A stretch of DNA of 61,018 bases from assembly GCA_017472605.1 (NCBI GenBank), contig JAFUPV010000073.1, positions 1 through 61,018 of the forward strand, read 5' to 3'. The stretch comes from Lachnospiraceae bacterium (GTDB lineage Bacteria; Bacillota; Clostridia; Lachnospirales; Lachnospiraceae). The notes under the pieces were generated by a model that saw only the letters and a list, made by a program, of their open reading frames with translations, was not told the origin of the DNA and did not search any database. Position numbers and translations under genes: made by a program. Below are positions 17,624 to 26,391 of this stretch, piece by piece. How positions within the stretch are numbered: the stretch's first letter is position 1; every line of letters begins with the position of its first letter.

Positions 17624-17859
17624 GCCCTGTTTTCCCCGTTTTTCATCTCTCCTGGCAATCTTTGCCGGAGTCCCATTTTCTTCGTAACCACCGTCCGCTC
17701 CGCACAATGCTGGAGCAGACGACTGCAACACACAGTTCCGAAACGGATGACTGCGGCACTAAATACGCGATTGACAGGAACACTTCCATGGCCTTCAAAA
17801 TCATCAATGTACAGCACCGGCACTGCGTTTTTACCATCGCTGAAAACCTCTCGGCTATG

Positions 17860-17890
17860 TAAAAACGGCACGGTTCAGTTGCCCGTGCCG
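17860..17890 (-). terminator. Terminator of the DUF3791 cassette
   Basis: Minus strand: CGGCACGG and CCGTGCCG pair around a 9-nt loop, followed by GTTTTTAC. It lies 25 bp past the DUF3791 stop. Confidence 0.85.
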
Positions 17891-17915
17891 CCATGTTAAT
17901 TATTCAATTTTATAC

Positions 17916-18128
17916 TTATGCCGTAACCGGCTGCCGTGCTTCGATATACAGGTCAATGTCCTCTACAATATAGTTTGCACCTGTGGTATGCAGAGCCTCA
18001 AAGCATGAATAAATGTAGTCCCACACACGATAACGGCTGAACAGTTCTGACACCTGCTTGCCGGTCAAATTCTTTGCCGATTTGTACTGCTCTGTGCAAT
18101 ATATCATGAAATCACCTTGTCTGCTCAT
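17916..18128 (-). CDS. DUF3791 domain-containing protein
   Basis: 70-residue soluble protein, MSRQGDFMIYCTEQYKSAKN onward, with the LHTTGANYIVEDIDLYI block characteristic of the DUF3791 family of Firmicutes. Function unknown. ATG 18128 is chosen because GGAGGGG sits 7-8 bp upstream; a GTG two codons earlier is possible. It is the last gene of a tightly packed three-gene cassette. From memory, DUF3791 proteins often sit beside a DUF3990 protein; no such gene is here. Confidence 0.85.
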   Translation of the reverse strand: MSRQGDFMIYCTEQYKSAKNLTGKQVSELFSRYRVWDYIYSCFEALHTTGANYIVEDIDLYIEARQPVTA

Positions 18129-18130
18129 AT

Positions 18131-18367
18131 TCACCCCTCCGGAAATGTGATATTACCCGTTTTCCTTTCCTCATCATACATATTGAAAAGTGTCAACGGA
18201 CTGAAATGCCATAATTTTGTATCTTCCTGTTCTAACAGTGAATATACCTTTGATTCATAGAAGGAGCTTGACGCCGTAACCTCATCCAGCTTGTAATTCT
18301 CAACGATTAAGCCAATCACTTTCGGAACGATCAGAACAAGCATAGCTTCAAATTTTTTCTGTTCCAT
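18131..18367 (-). CDS. Conserved hypothetical protein, middle gene of the DUF3791 cassette
   Basis: 78-residue, mostly helical, soluble protein with VLIVPKVIGLIVENYKLDE and a WHFSPLTLFNMYDEERKTG tail. I recall similar small proteins beside DUF3791 genes in gut Clostridia, but no function. ATG 18367 overlaps the stop of the gene before it (TGATG) and follows GGAGGAGTTTTG; its own stop almost touches the DUF3791 start. Translation of all three genes is therefore probably coupled. Confidence 0.8.
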   Translation of the reverse strand: MEQKKFEAMLVLIVPKVIGLIVENYKLDEVTASSSFYESKVYSLLEQEDTKLWHFSPLTLFNMYDEERKTGNITFPEG

Positions 18368-18705
18368 CAAAACTCCTCCTTGGGGACTGTCCCGACATAT
18401 TTCAAGTAACTGAGTGCATTTGGTGAAGTAAGTACCAACTGATTATACAGCTTTTTGATCTTCAATGCTTCGATATGCTTGCGTTTTTCGATTTGCGCCC
18501 GGATCTCATCTATCCGGGATTTGGAAATATATTGAGAAGCAACCTTTTTCCCATCCCGATATTTCAAATAATAATATGTTTTGTCGCCAGCCTTTTTCTC
18601 GGAAATAGAGCCTTTCGGCAGACGATCATATTCTTCCCGATACTTCGTGAGCATATATTCAATACGCTCCTTTTCCTGCACTATCGTGGTCAAAATCATA
18701 TTCAT
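18367..18705 (-). CDS. DUF6788-like small basic protein, first gene of the DUF3791 cassette
   Basis: 112-residue protein, rich in lysine, arginine and tyrosine. The middle (LPKGSISEKKAGDKTYYYLK then DGKKVASQYISKSRIDEI) resembles the DUF6788 type, small beta-hairpin proteins suspected to bind nucleic acid; a coiled helical segment follows. ATG 18705 is likely, with GGGTGATGACT upstream; GTG/ATG codons at 18714 and 18711 are alternatives. The leader is very short, because the -10 ends 17 bp upstream. It could be the DNA-binding autoregulator of the cassette, but that is inference. Confidence 0.7.
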   Translation of the reverse strand: MNMILTTIVQEKERIEYMLTKYREEYDRLPKGSISEKKAGDKTYYYLKYRDGKKVASQYISKSRIDEIRAQIEKRKHIEALKIKKLYNQLVLTSPNALSYLKYVGTVPKEEF

Positions 18706-18722
18706 AGTCATCACCCACTTAT

Positions 18723-18765
18723 ATTATACACAACACAACCTTAAATATCAATGCTTTGTTGTGTA
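18723..18765 (-). promoter_or_regulatory. Promoter and operator of the DUF3791 cassette
   Basis: Minus strand: -35 TTGATA (18751-18746), 17 bp, -10 TATAAT (18728-18723). A perfect 9-bp inverted repeat, TACACAACA (18727-18735) with TGTTGTGTA (18757-18765), brackets the promoter, and an extra ACACAAC half-site lies inside. Such spacing suggests binding by a self-encoded repressor. Confidence 0.7.
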
Positions 18766-18780
18766 TTTTTAGGGCTTAGA

Positions 18781-18818
18781 ATAAAACCGGCAGAACGCCC
18801 GAAAACGTTCCACCGGTT
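18781..18818 (-). terminator. Terminator of pheST
   Basis: Minus strand: AACCGGTGGAACG pairs with CGTTCTGCCGGTT (one mismatch) and TTATTC follows. It is 36 bp past pheT. Confidence 0.75.
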
Positions 18819-18853
18819 CTAACAGGTCAGCTGTGTGCTTTACTGTATCTTAT

Positions 18854-21214
18854 TTACTGCTTCAGGCTTACTCCTTCGCCCTTGAGTCTCTCCACGATGG
18901 AGTCTACAACAGCCATAACCTCGTCACGGGTCAATGTTCTGTCGTTCTGTGAGAAGATCAGGCGAACGGTAATGGACTTGCCGTTCTCATCCGCATAGAC
19001 ATCGGTTACGGAAACCTTCTTAATCAGGCTGGAATTCTCTGCCTCAATGGCATTTCCGATCAATTCGAAGCGGTCAGCAACGAAGGACAGATCAATTTCC
19101 ATGGACGGATATCTGGACGGCTCCTCGTAGGAAATATGCGCATCTGCAACAGCGGTCAGCTTCGCCATATCGATCTCCGCATAAACGATGGCTGCCTTCT
19201 TATCAATCTTCTTTGACACAACCGGATGAGCCACACCAATCTCACCGATTACCTCGCCGTCACAGAGAATCGAGTTGAGGTTCTTCGGGTGCTGATAGGA
19301 ATGAGCGGCCTCCAGCTTTCTGTAGGACAGATTCCTGTGACGGATATCGTCCACAACCACTGCCACCATGTCTCTCAGTTCCAGATACAGCTGCTCCAGA
19401 GACTTTGTCTTGCTGAACAGAGTGATCGCCAGCTTCTTCTCCTCATTGCAGAGATTGTCTTCCTTCAGACCGTTGATCACATGGCCAATCTCAAAGATTC
19501 CGAAATCGTCCGCATAACCGACGTTGCTCTTTACCTGGCAAAGCTGGGTCGGAATGATGGTTTTACGGATGATGCCGATGTTTGGATTTGCGGAATTCAG
19601 CAGCTTGATGTTGTCTTCCACCTCAATGCCCAGTTTGCGGAATTCATCGGTATAGGCCCAGATGTAGGAGTGCAGCTCGTGGAGGGAAAATCGCTTAACA
19701 AGAATGTCCTTCACACGCTCTTCTGTACTCTTCTCCACTGCGGTGCGAACCGGATAAATCGGAGCAACAACGGTGTGAATATCGAAGTTGTCGTAGCCGT
19801 AGATACGGGTAATTTCTTCGATGATATCCGCCTTAATGGTAACGTCCTTGGTTGCTCTCCAGCTTGGAACACCAACCTTGAACTGGTCATTTTCCAGAGA
19901 TACCGCAAAGCCAAGAGCAGTCAGAGTATGAACAATTGTCTCATTGTCAATTGCGATACCGGTATAGCGGTTTACGAACGCCTTGTCAAACTCCAGTGTT
20001 ATCTCCGGATAGCGGAACGCATACTCATCGGTCAGAGAAGAGGTTACCTGAACACCTGCGTCGATATCTGTCAGCAGCTTTACGAAACGGGCGATTGCCG
20101 GCACCGTCATCTCCGGGTCAAGGCTCTTCTCATAGCGGGCAGAAGCATCGGTACGGTGAGCAAGACGAACCGTTGATTTGCGGACAGAAGCCGCATCAAA
20201 GGTTGCGGACTCCAGCGTCAGCTTTGTGGTATCTGCCACAATCTCAGAATCCAGGCCGCCCATGATACCTGCGATGGCAACCGGAGTGTTGTCGTTGCAG
20301 ATCATCAGCGTGTTTTCATCAATATTACGGTCAACGCCGTCCAGTGTCTGGAAAACAAACGGCTCATGGAAACGCTTAATGCGGATCTTTTCTACCTTTC
20401 TGGAATCGAAGGCATGCATCGGCTGACCCATCTCCAGCATAATGTAGTTGGTCAGGTCGGCCAGCAGATTGATGGCTCTCATGCCGCAGTAGAACAGACG
20501 GATGCGCATGTTCAGCGGGCTTACGTTTTTGTTGATGTTCTCCACCTGCAGACAGGAATATCTCTGGCACAGCGGATCCTCGATCTTCATGTCGATCTGC
20601 GGCAGATCCTTATACTGAGACAGATCAACGGTCTCCAGCGGCTTTAACGGACGGTTTGCGATGGTTGCAAACTCACGGGCGATTCCGTAGTGACCCCACA
20701 GGTCCGGACGGTTGGTCAGGGACTTGTTGTCCACTTCGAAAATAATGTCATCGATGGCATAGAGTTCCTTTAAATCGGTTCCGGCTGCCACGTCCTCTGT
20801 GATATCCATGATACCGGAGTTGTCATCGCTCAGTCCCAGCTCCTTCTCGGAACAGCACATGCCGCAGGAGGTGAAGCCTGCAAGCGGACGGGGCGCGATG
20901 GTGATGTCACCAAGCTGTGCGCCAACCTTTGCGAACGCGGTCTTCATGCCGACACGAACGTTTGGCGCGCCGCATACCACGTCAACCAGCTCACTCTCGC
21001 CGCAGTCAACCTTCAGCAGATGAAGCTTCTTTGACTCCGGATGCTCTTCCACAGACTTGATCTCAGCGACAACAACGCCGCTGACATCGCTTCCCTTGAA
21101 GAAGATCTCGTTCTCAACCTCAGCAGTTGACAGGGAAAACTGATGAATCAGTGCTTCTTTATCCAGTCCGGAAAGATCAACAAAATCTGAAATCCAATTC
21201 ATTGAAATAAACAT
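18854..21214 (-). CDS. pheT: Phenylalanyl-tRNA synthetase beta subunit
   Basis: 786-residue beta chain of the heterotetrameric enzyme that charges tRNA-Phe. Domains in order: an N-terminal tRNA-binding EMAP-like domain (VVVAEIKSVEEHPESKKLHL), the B3/B4 editing domain that clears mischarged tyrosine, B5 (KAFVNRYTGI region), a catalytic-like core, and the C-terminal anticodon-binding domain (YPSMEIDLSF to RLIFS). Length is normal. The first ATG has GGGAG 10 bp upstream; a second ATG four codons later is possible. It lies 17 bp after pheS. Confidence 0.97.
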   Translation of the reverse strand: MFISMNWISDFVDLSGLDKEALIHQFSLSTAEVENEIFFKGSDVSGVVVAEIKSVEEHPESKKLHLLKVDCGESELVDVVCGAPNVRVGMKTAFAKVGAQLGDITIAPRPLAGFTSCGMCCSEKELGLSDDNSGIMDITEDVAAGTDLKELYAIDDIIFEVDNKSLTNRPDLWGHYGIAREFATIANRPLKPLETVDLSQYKDLPQIDMKIEDPLCQRYSCLQVENINKNVSPLNMRIRLFYCGMRAINLLADLTNYIMLEMGQPMHAFDSRKVEKIRIKRFHEPFVFQTLDGVDRNIDENTLMICNDNTPVAIAGIMGGLDSEIVADTTKLTLESATFDAASVRKSTVRLAHRTDASARYEKSLDPEMTVPAIARFVKLLTDIDAGVQVTSSLTDEYAFRYPEITLEFDKAFVNRYTGIAIDNETIVHTLTALGFAVSLENDQFKVGVPSWRATKDVTIKADIIEEITRIYGYDNFDIHTVVAPIYPVRTAVEKSTEERVKDILVKRFSLHELHSYIWAYTDEFRKLGIEVEDNIKLLNSANPNIGIIRKTIIPTQLCQVKSNVGYADDFGIFEIGHVINGLKEDNLCNEEKKLAITLFSKTKSLEQLYLELRDMVAVVVDDIRHRNLSYRKLEAAHSYQHPKNLNSILCDGEVIGEIGVAHPVVSKKIDKKAAIVYAEIDMAKLTAVADAHISYEEPSRYPSMEIDLSFVADRFELIGNAIEAENSSLIKKVSVTDVYADENGKSITVRLIFSQNDRTLTRDEVMAVVDSIVERLKGEGVSLKQ

Positions 21215-21231
21215 AATTGATGTCTCCCTTC

Positions 21232-22284
21232 TTATTCGTCATCGGTGAACTGGTGCATGCTTGCAAGGCTTCCGCTGTTCAGATCACGGATATCCTTGAT
21301 ACCATATTTCATCATTGCCAGTCTGGTCAGGCCAAGACCAAACGCAAATCCGGTATACTCGTCCGGATCGATTCCGCCGGCACGCAGTACCTCCGGATGG
21401 ATCATGCCGCATGGGCAAAGCTCCAGCCAGCCGCTGTGCTTACAGGACGGGCAGCCGTCACCGCCGCAGATCAGGCAGCTGATATCCAGCTCGAAGCCCG
21501 GCTCCACGAACGGGAAGAAGCCCGGACGGAGACGAACCTTGATGTCCTTCTGGAAGACTTCGGACAGCATGGTCTTCATGAAATAAATCAGGTTTGAGAT
21601 GGAGATGTTCTTGTCAACCATGACGCCTTCCATCTGGAAGAAAGTGTTCTCATGGCAGGCATCGGTTGCCTCGTTACGGAAGCAGCGGCCCGGGAAAATT
21701 GCCTTGATCGGCACACCGTCCTCGATCAGCGCCTTACTGTATTTTTTATAAATTGCGTTCTGCGCTGCGGACGTGTGTGTCTTCAGCAGCTGACCGTTTT
21801 CCAGATAGTAGGTATCCTGCATGTCACGTGCCGGATGGAACTTGGGAATGTTCAGAGCCTCAAAGCACTCGTAGTCAGTTACAACTTCGCTGTAGTCCTC
21901 AACGGTAAAGCCCATGGACTTAAATACCTTCTCACACTGACGCTGAACCAGTGTAATCGGATGGTAGGAGCCGCGGTCCATGACAGGCGGGATGGAGACG
22001 TCGATCTCCGGTGCGGCATTGATCTCCTTCTCCAGCTCGATGCGCGCCAGATCCTCTTTCTTTGCAGCGATCTGATCGGACACCAGCGTCTTTAACTGGT
22101 TTACTTCCTGACCAAAGCTCTTCTTCTCCTCTGCGGAAAGCTTGCCCATTTCTTTCATCAGCGCGGTGATGCTTCCCTTTTTACCCAGATATGCAACACG
22201 CATATTCTCAAGCTCGGCATTGTCTGTGACCTTTAACAGCTCCGCTTCAAATGCCTGGCTTAATGCAGCAATTTTTTCATTCAT
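21232..22284 (-). CDS. pheS: Phenylalanyl-tRNA synthetase alpha subunit
   Basis: 350-residue catalytic alpha chain. An N-terminal coiled coil (residues ~1-85) is followed by the class II aminoacylation core with FHPARDMQDTYYL (motif 1 to 2), FRNEATDACHENTFFQMEG and the motif 3 FGLGLTRLAMMKYGI. An inserted CLICGGDGCPSCKHSG cluster of cysteines, a possible zinc knuckle, is present in part of the family. Strong site AAGGAGGTTTTGCT precedes the ATG. Transcription is governed by the T-box leader directly upstream. Confidence 0.97.
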   Translation of the reverse strand: MNEKIAALSQAFEAELLKVTDNAELENMRVAYLGKKGSITALMKEMGKLSAEEKKSFGQEVNQLKTLVSDQIAAKKEDLARIELEKEINAAPEIDVSIPPVMDRGSYHPITLVQRQCEKVFKSMGFTVEDYSEVVTDYECFEALNIPKFHPARDMQDTYYLENGQLLKTHTSAAQNAIYKKYSKALIEDGVPIKAIFPGRCFRNEATDACHENTFFQMEGVMVDKNISISNLIYFMKTMLSEVFQKDIKVRLRPGFFPFVEPGFELDISCLICGGDGCPSCKHSGWLELCPCGMIHPEVLRAGGIDPDEYTGFAFGLGLTRLAMMKYGIKDIRDLNSGSLASMHQFTDDE

Positions 22285-22343
22285 AGCAAAACCTCCTTGT
22301 TTGACTTATCTTGTATCCAAGCGAAAATTTATCCCTGCTCGCA

Positions 22344-22637
22344 TAAAAAAACCGTCTCATATTCTGAAAATATGAGACGGAATATCCGCGGTACCACTCA
22401 ATTTGCAGCCGTTCGTTCCGGTGATTTCAAAAACCGGCGAATCGCCTGCCACTCGTTTGCTTTAATGCAGCAAATACATCCTGCTTTCGCAGGAAGCTCA
22501 TGAGCCGAACTTCGTGCAGTATATGTTCTGCGGCTTCTCAGCTTCCTGCCGCTCTCTGGAAGAATGGATATACTGACTACTGCGTCATATTGAATGACAC
22601 TCAATCATCGCTATGATGGAATATACAATTACTGAAT
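22344..22637 (-). promoter_or_regulatory. T-box riboswitch (Phe) upstream of pheST
   Basis: Leader RNA that senses uncharged tRNA-Phe. The T-box core TGGTACCGCGG (22396-22386, minus strand) is exact. It is followed by terminator CCGTCTCATATTTTC/GAATATGAGACGG with seven Ts (22380-22344). Upstream lies a long stem I (AGTATAT and ATATACT arms). A TTC phenylalanine codon (22509-22507) in GAAGTTCGGC, opposite an AGTAG bulge, is the best specifier. Binding of uncharged tRNA should favour the antiterminator and switch pheST on. Confidence 0.95.
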
Positions 22638-22666
22638 AATATAGCACATTGGTGAGGAGAGTGCAA
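22638..22666 (-). promoter_or_regulatory. Promoter of the T-box-pheST operon
   Basis: Minus strand: -35 TTGCAC (22666-22661), 17 bp, -10 TATATT (22643-22638). The -35 begins 2 bp after the stop codon of the upstream oxidoreductase gene, so spacing is very tight. Confidence 0.8.
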
Positions 22667-22668
22667 GA

Positions 22669-23838
22669 CTATTTTTTCAAATTATTTCCCAGCGTAATCT
22701 CTGTATCAGAAAAGTTCTCTACCGCCTTTTCTTTCTTATAAAAATGAACCGCATGCCTCAGAATCCCCTCAAACCGGTAATATTCATCTTCTTTATCAAT
22801 GGGAAGCGTCACCATCTGCTTCAGACAGCCTGCTTTATAGATGGCCGTGATCAGCTCCACTGTATTTCGCCCATCTCTTCCATCAATCAAAGGTCTGCTT
22901 TCCGTTTCTATCGCACGATAAAAATCGTCAATTTCTCCCGTGTGTCCTGTGTATTCCAGTTCCGGTATCTCTCTGCAGAACTCTTCTATTTTTCTCATCA
23001 ACTGCTGATTGCCTCCATCCTGCGGGAATCCGTTTGTGCGGCTTACCTCCGCTTTCAGGTTCCACGGTACCGAAATTCTGGCATCGGCACACTGCAGTTC
23101 AATTCCCTGCAGTTCTCCGTGATGAACCACCGAACTGGTTACTTCCGCAAGACTTCCATCCGGGTATCTCAGCAGAGCGAAGGACAGATCCTCTACTTCC
23201 GAATTGTCATGCATCACATTTCCAAGCATTGCCATGACCTCAACCGGCATTTTCCCCTCAATCCAGTTGAGCATGTCGATGTGATGAACCGCATGGTTCA
23301 GAGTCGGACCTCCTCCTTCTTTTTCCCAGAGTCCGCGCCACCAGAGGTCGTAGTAGCAATGACCTCTCCACCAGCAGGAATTCACATGGGCACAGCAGAT
23401 CTTTCCTGCAAGCCCGCTTTCTGTCACTTTTTTCAAACGAAGAATCTCATCCCGGAACCGGTTCTGCGCCACGCAGCCAAGGATCACATGATTTCGTTTC
23501 TCCGCCTCCAGCATGGCATCACATTCTGCCAGGCAGGTTGCCATGGGCTTTTCCACCAGAACATGACACCCGGCATCCATGGCATGAATGGCAATCTCCG
23601 CATGGACATAGGGCGGTGTGCAGACATGTACCACATCAATTTTCAGACCGGACGCCAGCATTTCCTCATGATCGGAAAAGACCGCGCAGTCCAGCTTATT
23701 TGCCTCTTTTGCCCGCTGCGCTTTTTCCGGATAGATATCGCAGAGAGCAACGATCCGGCAGCGCTCTGGAAATGTCAGGATTCCTGCCAGATGCGCACCG
23801 GATATGTTTCCGATTCCAACAACCGCAACATTAATCAT
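22669..23838 (-). CDS. Gfo/Idh/MocA family oxidoreductase
   Basis: 389-residue NAD(P)-dependent sugar or cyclitol dehydrogenase. The N-terminal Rossmann fold is clear (VAVVGIGNISGAHLAGIL) and the nucleotide-binding part ends at the family's EKPMATCLAECDAML segment, whose lysine is catalytic. The C-terminal beta-sheet domain contains HAVHHIDMLNWIEG. ATG 23838 follows GGAGGAAAAGAAA. It overlaps the end of the other Gfo/Idh/MocA gene by 8 bp, so the two are coupled and may form a complex or act in series. The substrate cannot be read from sequence. Confidence 0.9.
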   Translation of the reverse strand: MINVAVVGIGNISGAHLAGILTFPERCRIVALCDIYPEKAQRAKEANKLDCAVFSDHEEMLASGLKIDVVHVCTPPYVHAEIAIHAMDAGCHVLVEKPMATCLAECDAMLEAEKRNHVILGCVAQNRFRDEILRLKKVTESGLAGKICCAHVNSCWWRGHCYYDLWWRGLWEKEGGGPTLNHAVHHIDMLNWIEGKMPVEVMAMLGNVMHDNSEVEDLSFALLRYPDGSLAEVTSSVVHHGELQGIELQCADARISVPWNLKAEVSRTNGFPQDGGNQQLMRKIEEFCREIPELEYTGHTGEIDDFYRAIETESRPLIDGRDGRNTVELITAIYKAGCLKQMVTLPIDKEDEYYRFEGILRHAVHFYKKEKAVENFSDTEITLGNNLKK

Positions 23839-24940
23839 TTTCTTTTCCTCCCTGTCTTGCCGCAATCACAGCTGCCTGGTTTTCCGCCCGGACACAAAGC
23901 TCCGCCGCCTTAAAGGCATGCTCCTGCGTCATTGCATTCTCGGTGCGGTTGATGCAGTCCAGAATCAGCTGTCCAAAGAACGGATAACCAACCTTTCCTG
24001 ATACCTGAAAATGCTGTTCACCATCCTGATTTACCAGAAATACATGATCCGAGCTTCCATCATTCATTCCCACATTCACATATTTCCTCAGTTCCATGTA
24101 GCCGTCTGTTCCGATGATGAAGGTTCTTCCGTCTCCCCAGGTGGAAAGACCGTCCGGCGTGAACCAGTCAACGCGGAAATGCTGGGTCGCTCCGTTCTCT
24201 CCAACCAGAACCGCATCTCCGAAATCTTCCAGCTCCGGATGTTCCGGGTGATTGTAGTTTGCGACCTGGGAATAGGAAACCACTGCATCTTTTACATCAC
24301 AGTAGTACAGAAACTGCTCAATCTGATGGCTTCCGATGTCGCAGAGAATGCCGCCATACTTTTCTTTTTCAAAGAACCAGTCCGGACGTTTTTTCGGATC
24401 CCCGACCCGGTGAGGACCAAATCCGTCCACATGCACCGGTCTGCCGATTGCGCCCTGCTCAATCAGCTGTCCCGCATATACAGCCGCCTCCACATGGATT
24501 CGCTCACTGTAATATACCATGTACTTTCTTCCCGTTTTTTTCACCATTTCCTTCGCTGCTTCCAGCTGCTCCAGTGTCGTCAGCGGTGCCTTATCTGTAA
24601 AGTAGTCCTTCCCGGCCGCCATCACGCGAAGACCAAGCGCGCAGCGCAGACTTGTCACTGCTGCTCCACACACCAGCTTCACTTCCGGATCGGAAAGAAT
24701 TTCTTCTTCTCCGGATGCTGCTTTTGCTGTTGGAAATGCACGGATAAACGCCTCCACCTTCTGCGGATCCGGGTCATAAACCCACTTAACCACCGCTCCT
24801 GCCTCCGTCAGTCCATTGCACATCCCGTAGATGTGACCATGGTCCAGCGCAATGGCAGCAATGATGAATTCTCCCGGTGCAACGACCGGCTTCGGCCTTC
24901 CCTTCGGCGCATAATTCATTCCGTCCTTATTTTGACTCAT
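23831..24940 (-). CDS. Gfo/Idh/MocA family oxidoreductase
   Basis: 369-residue second member of the same family, diverged from its partner. The Rossmann part (IIAAIALDHGHIYGMCNGL) has an unusual AIALDHGH in place of the standard GxGxxG, so cofactor binding may be altered. The catalytic lysine region is FTDKAPLTTLEQLEAAKEMV, and GGILCDIGSHQIEQFLYY is the usual histidine block. ATG 24940 follows GGAGGGACTGGAA; a longer frame reaches 25084 without a site. First gene of a two-gene operon, presumably in sugar acid or inositol-type metabolism. Confidence 0.88.
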   Translation of the reverse strand: MSQNKDGMNYAPKGRPKPVVAPGEFIIAAIALDHGHIYGMCNGLTEAGAVVKWVYDPDPQKVEAFIRAFPTAKAASGEEEILSDPEVKLVCGAAVTSLRCALGLRVMAAGKDYFTDKAPLTTLEQLEAAKEMVKKTGRKYMVYYSERIHVEAAVYAGQLIEQGAIGRPVHVDGFGPHRVGDPKKRPDWFFEKEKYGGILCDIGSHQIEQFLYYCDVKDAVVSYSQVANYNHPEHPELEDFGDAVLVGENGATQHFRVDWFTPDGLSTWGDGRTFIIGTDGYMELRKYVNVGMNDGSSDHVFLVNQDGEQHFQVSGKVGYPFFGQLILDCINRTENAMTQEHAFKAAELCVRAENQAAVIAARQGGKEND

Positions 24941-25191
24941 TTCCAGTCCCTCCTGTTTATTTTTATCGTATTGTAATCCTCTATCTCCGGCGTTCTGTCC
25001 TCTCTTCCGGATTTTTCTTTCGTTCGCTTCTGCTGCCTCCAGTATACCATTTTTTTCAAAAATTACTTTGCATATTATGTGCAATATATTGCGTTATGTG
25101 ACTTTGTCTACTATCGGTAGCTTTATTGCTACTATAAATATGCTGACTGATGATTTTTATTGTGTTATACTTATATGCGGAGGTGACAGTT

Positions 25192-25344
25192 ATGAATTTT
25201 TCAGAAAAACTACAAATATTAAGAAGAAGCAAAGGCTTTACGCAAGAAAGATTAGCCAGTGAGCTGAATGTTTCCAGTGAGGAAATCTATTGCAATGATG
25301 AGAAAATCTACGAATGCTATTTTCATGGAGGGATGATGAAATGA
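25192..25344 (+). pseudogene. Truncated XRE-family regulator remnant
   Basis: Residues 1-29 (MNFSEKLQILRRSKGFTQER then LASELNVS) are the first half of an XRE helix-turn-helix, with a good GGAGGTGACAGTT site. After LNVS the expected recognition helix is replaced by an unrelated tail ending YFHGGMMK, so about half the HTH is gone. The stop overlaps an ATG (ATGA) of a seven-codon remnant, MSNLLLI, which resembles the start of an ABC permease. This looks like the scar of a deletion that removed most of a regulator-ABC operon. Confidence 0.75.
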
Positions 25345-25378
25345 GTAATCTCCTGCTAATCTAAGCGTGTATTATCCC

Positions 25379-25447
25379 AGAAGCTCGGACAGGGCGCACT
25401 CCTATGCTCTCCTATTGAGAGTACAGAAGTGCGCCCTGTCCGAGCTT
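25379..25447. repeat. 20-bp perfect inverted repeat
   Basis: Arms AAGCTCGGACAGGGCGCACT and AGTGCGCCCTGTCCGAGCTT are perfect 20-bp complements. The loop holds a smaller CTCTC/GAGAG hairpin. No T-run follows on either strand, so it is not a standard terminator. It lies at the junction between the XRE remnant and the nucleotidyltransferase gene and may be the end of a lost or mobile element. Confidence 0.85.
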
Positions 25448-25456
25448 CATTCCTGT

Positions 25457-26215
25457 TCAACCAATTATCCGTTTCATATCCCGCGCAAAGGATAGCATCT
25501 CCTCTTCCTTTGCCTCAAATGGTTCTCCATCCGTATAGGTCCGATATGCCCGTTTCACAAGCATCTGATGTTCGCCACTCAGTTTCTCCATTCCCCAACT
25601 TCCGCCCTGCGCCTTGGACAAAATCAGATTCTCCCTGGCAAACGCAGCCACACGGCACAGGTTCAGAATCATGTAGACCGGATTTTCCAAAATCTCGCTG
25701 TCCGCGGCTTCCACATCAAAACGAATGCTGTCCAGATAGTCTTCACGGGCAACTTCACCCAAAACTTCCCTGACCGGCTTTCCGCAAAGACACCATCCCA
25801 CTTCCCGTGTTACAGTCACATGGGCGCCAAGATCCCGGTCAAGACCGTTCATTGTCCGGCAGTATTCACTCAGATTTGCCATTGCCCGTTCCCGGTGGGA
25901 ATTGGAATAGTGAAGCGCAAACGGCGTCGGATAGACAAATGGCCTGCAGTTTGTTTCCTCCAGTACACTCATCTCAAATCCCTTGGGCGGTCCTTCCAAA
26001 TCCAGCTCCAGAAGAACGCGGATCATCGTTTCCTTCTTCTCCTGTGTCGGCGTTCGGTTGACAACAACCAGGAAATCAATGTCACTGCAGTCCCAGCGAA
26101 AACAGCCAAAGGCAAGGGAGCCATGGACATAGATTCCGGTTAGCCCGGTTCCGAGAATTTCACGGTATCTTTCTTCTATTTTTTTAAGAATTAAAACTGC
26201 CCGGGTTATTTCCAT
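25457..26215 (-). CDS. Aminoglycoside-type nucleotidyltransferase (ANT/AadA-like)
   Basis: 252 residues, close to the ~260 of ANT(3'')/ANT(9) spectinomycin-streptomycin adenylyltransferases. The nucleotidyltransferase motif is GIYVHGSLAFGCFRWDCSDI with metal-binding aspartates D45 and D47 (SDIDFLVVV). The C-terminal part resembles the helical DUF4111 domain of that group (YMILNLCRVAAFAREN). It would attach AMP to an aminoglycoside-like hydroxyl, but chromosomal relatives often act on unknown substrates, so resistance is not proven. Neighbours give no clue. Confidence 0.75.
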   Translation of the reverse strand: MEITRAVLILKKIEERYREILGTGLTGIYVHGSLAFGCFRWDCSDIDFLVVVNRTPTQEKKETMIRVLLELDLEGPPKGFEMSVLEETNCRPFVYPTPFALHYSNSHRERAMANLSEYCRTMNGLDRDLGAHVTVTREVGWCLCGKPVREVLGEVAREDYLDSIRFDVEAADSEILENPVYMILNLCRVAAFARENLILSKAQGGSWGMEKLSGEHQMLVKRAYRTYTDGEPFEAKEEEMLSFARDMKRIIG

Positions 26216-26391
26216 TCTTCCTGTTCCTTCCTTTTTTCCCAGCGTTCTCCTCTTCCCTCAGACAATTCCACTGTCTCACAAACTGCCGGAAGTACCTTCT
26301 TCTCATGAGTTGCTGGCAAGCAATTCTTTATCCGGACTGTAGCCCGCCTCTTCTTCTCATCATTCAACGGCAGACCGTTCTTTCGCTCAGA

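Noticed and set aside
17620-17871. Minus-strand gene of 83 codons between the oad promoter and the DUF3791 terminator
   Set aside because: Several overlapping frames of similar size occur; none has a ribosome binding site or recognisable motif, and the frame runs through the oad promoter.
25379-25447. Rho-independent terminator
   Set aside because: The stem is strong, but neither strand has a T-run after it and the loop is long and structured.
25457-26215. Definite spectinomycin resistance gene
   Set aside because: The fold and active site fit, but many chromosomal relatives have unknown substrates, so only a family-level call is made.
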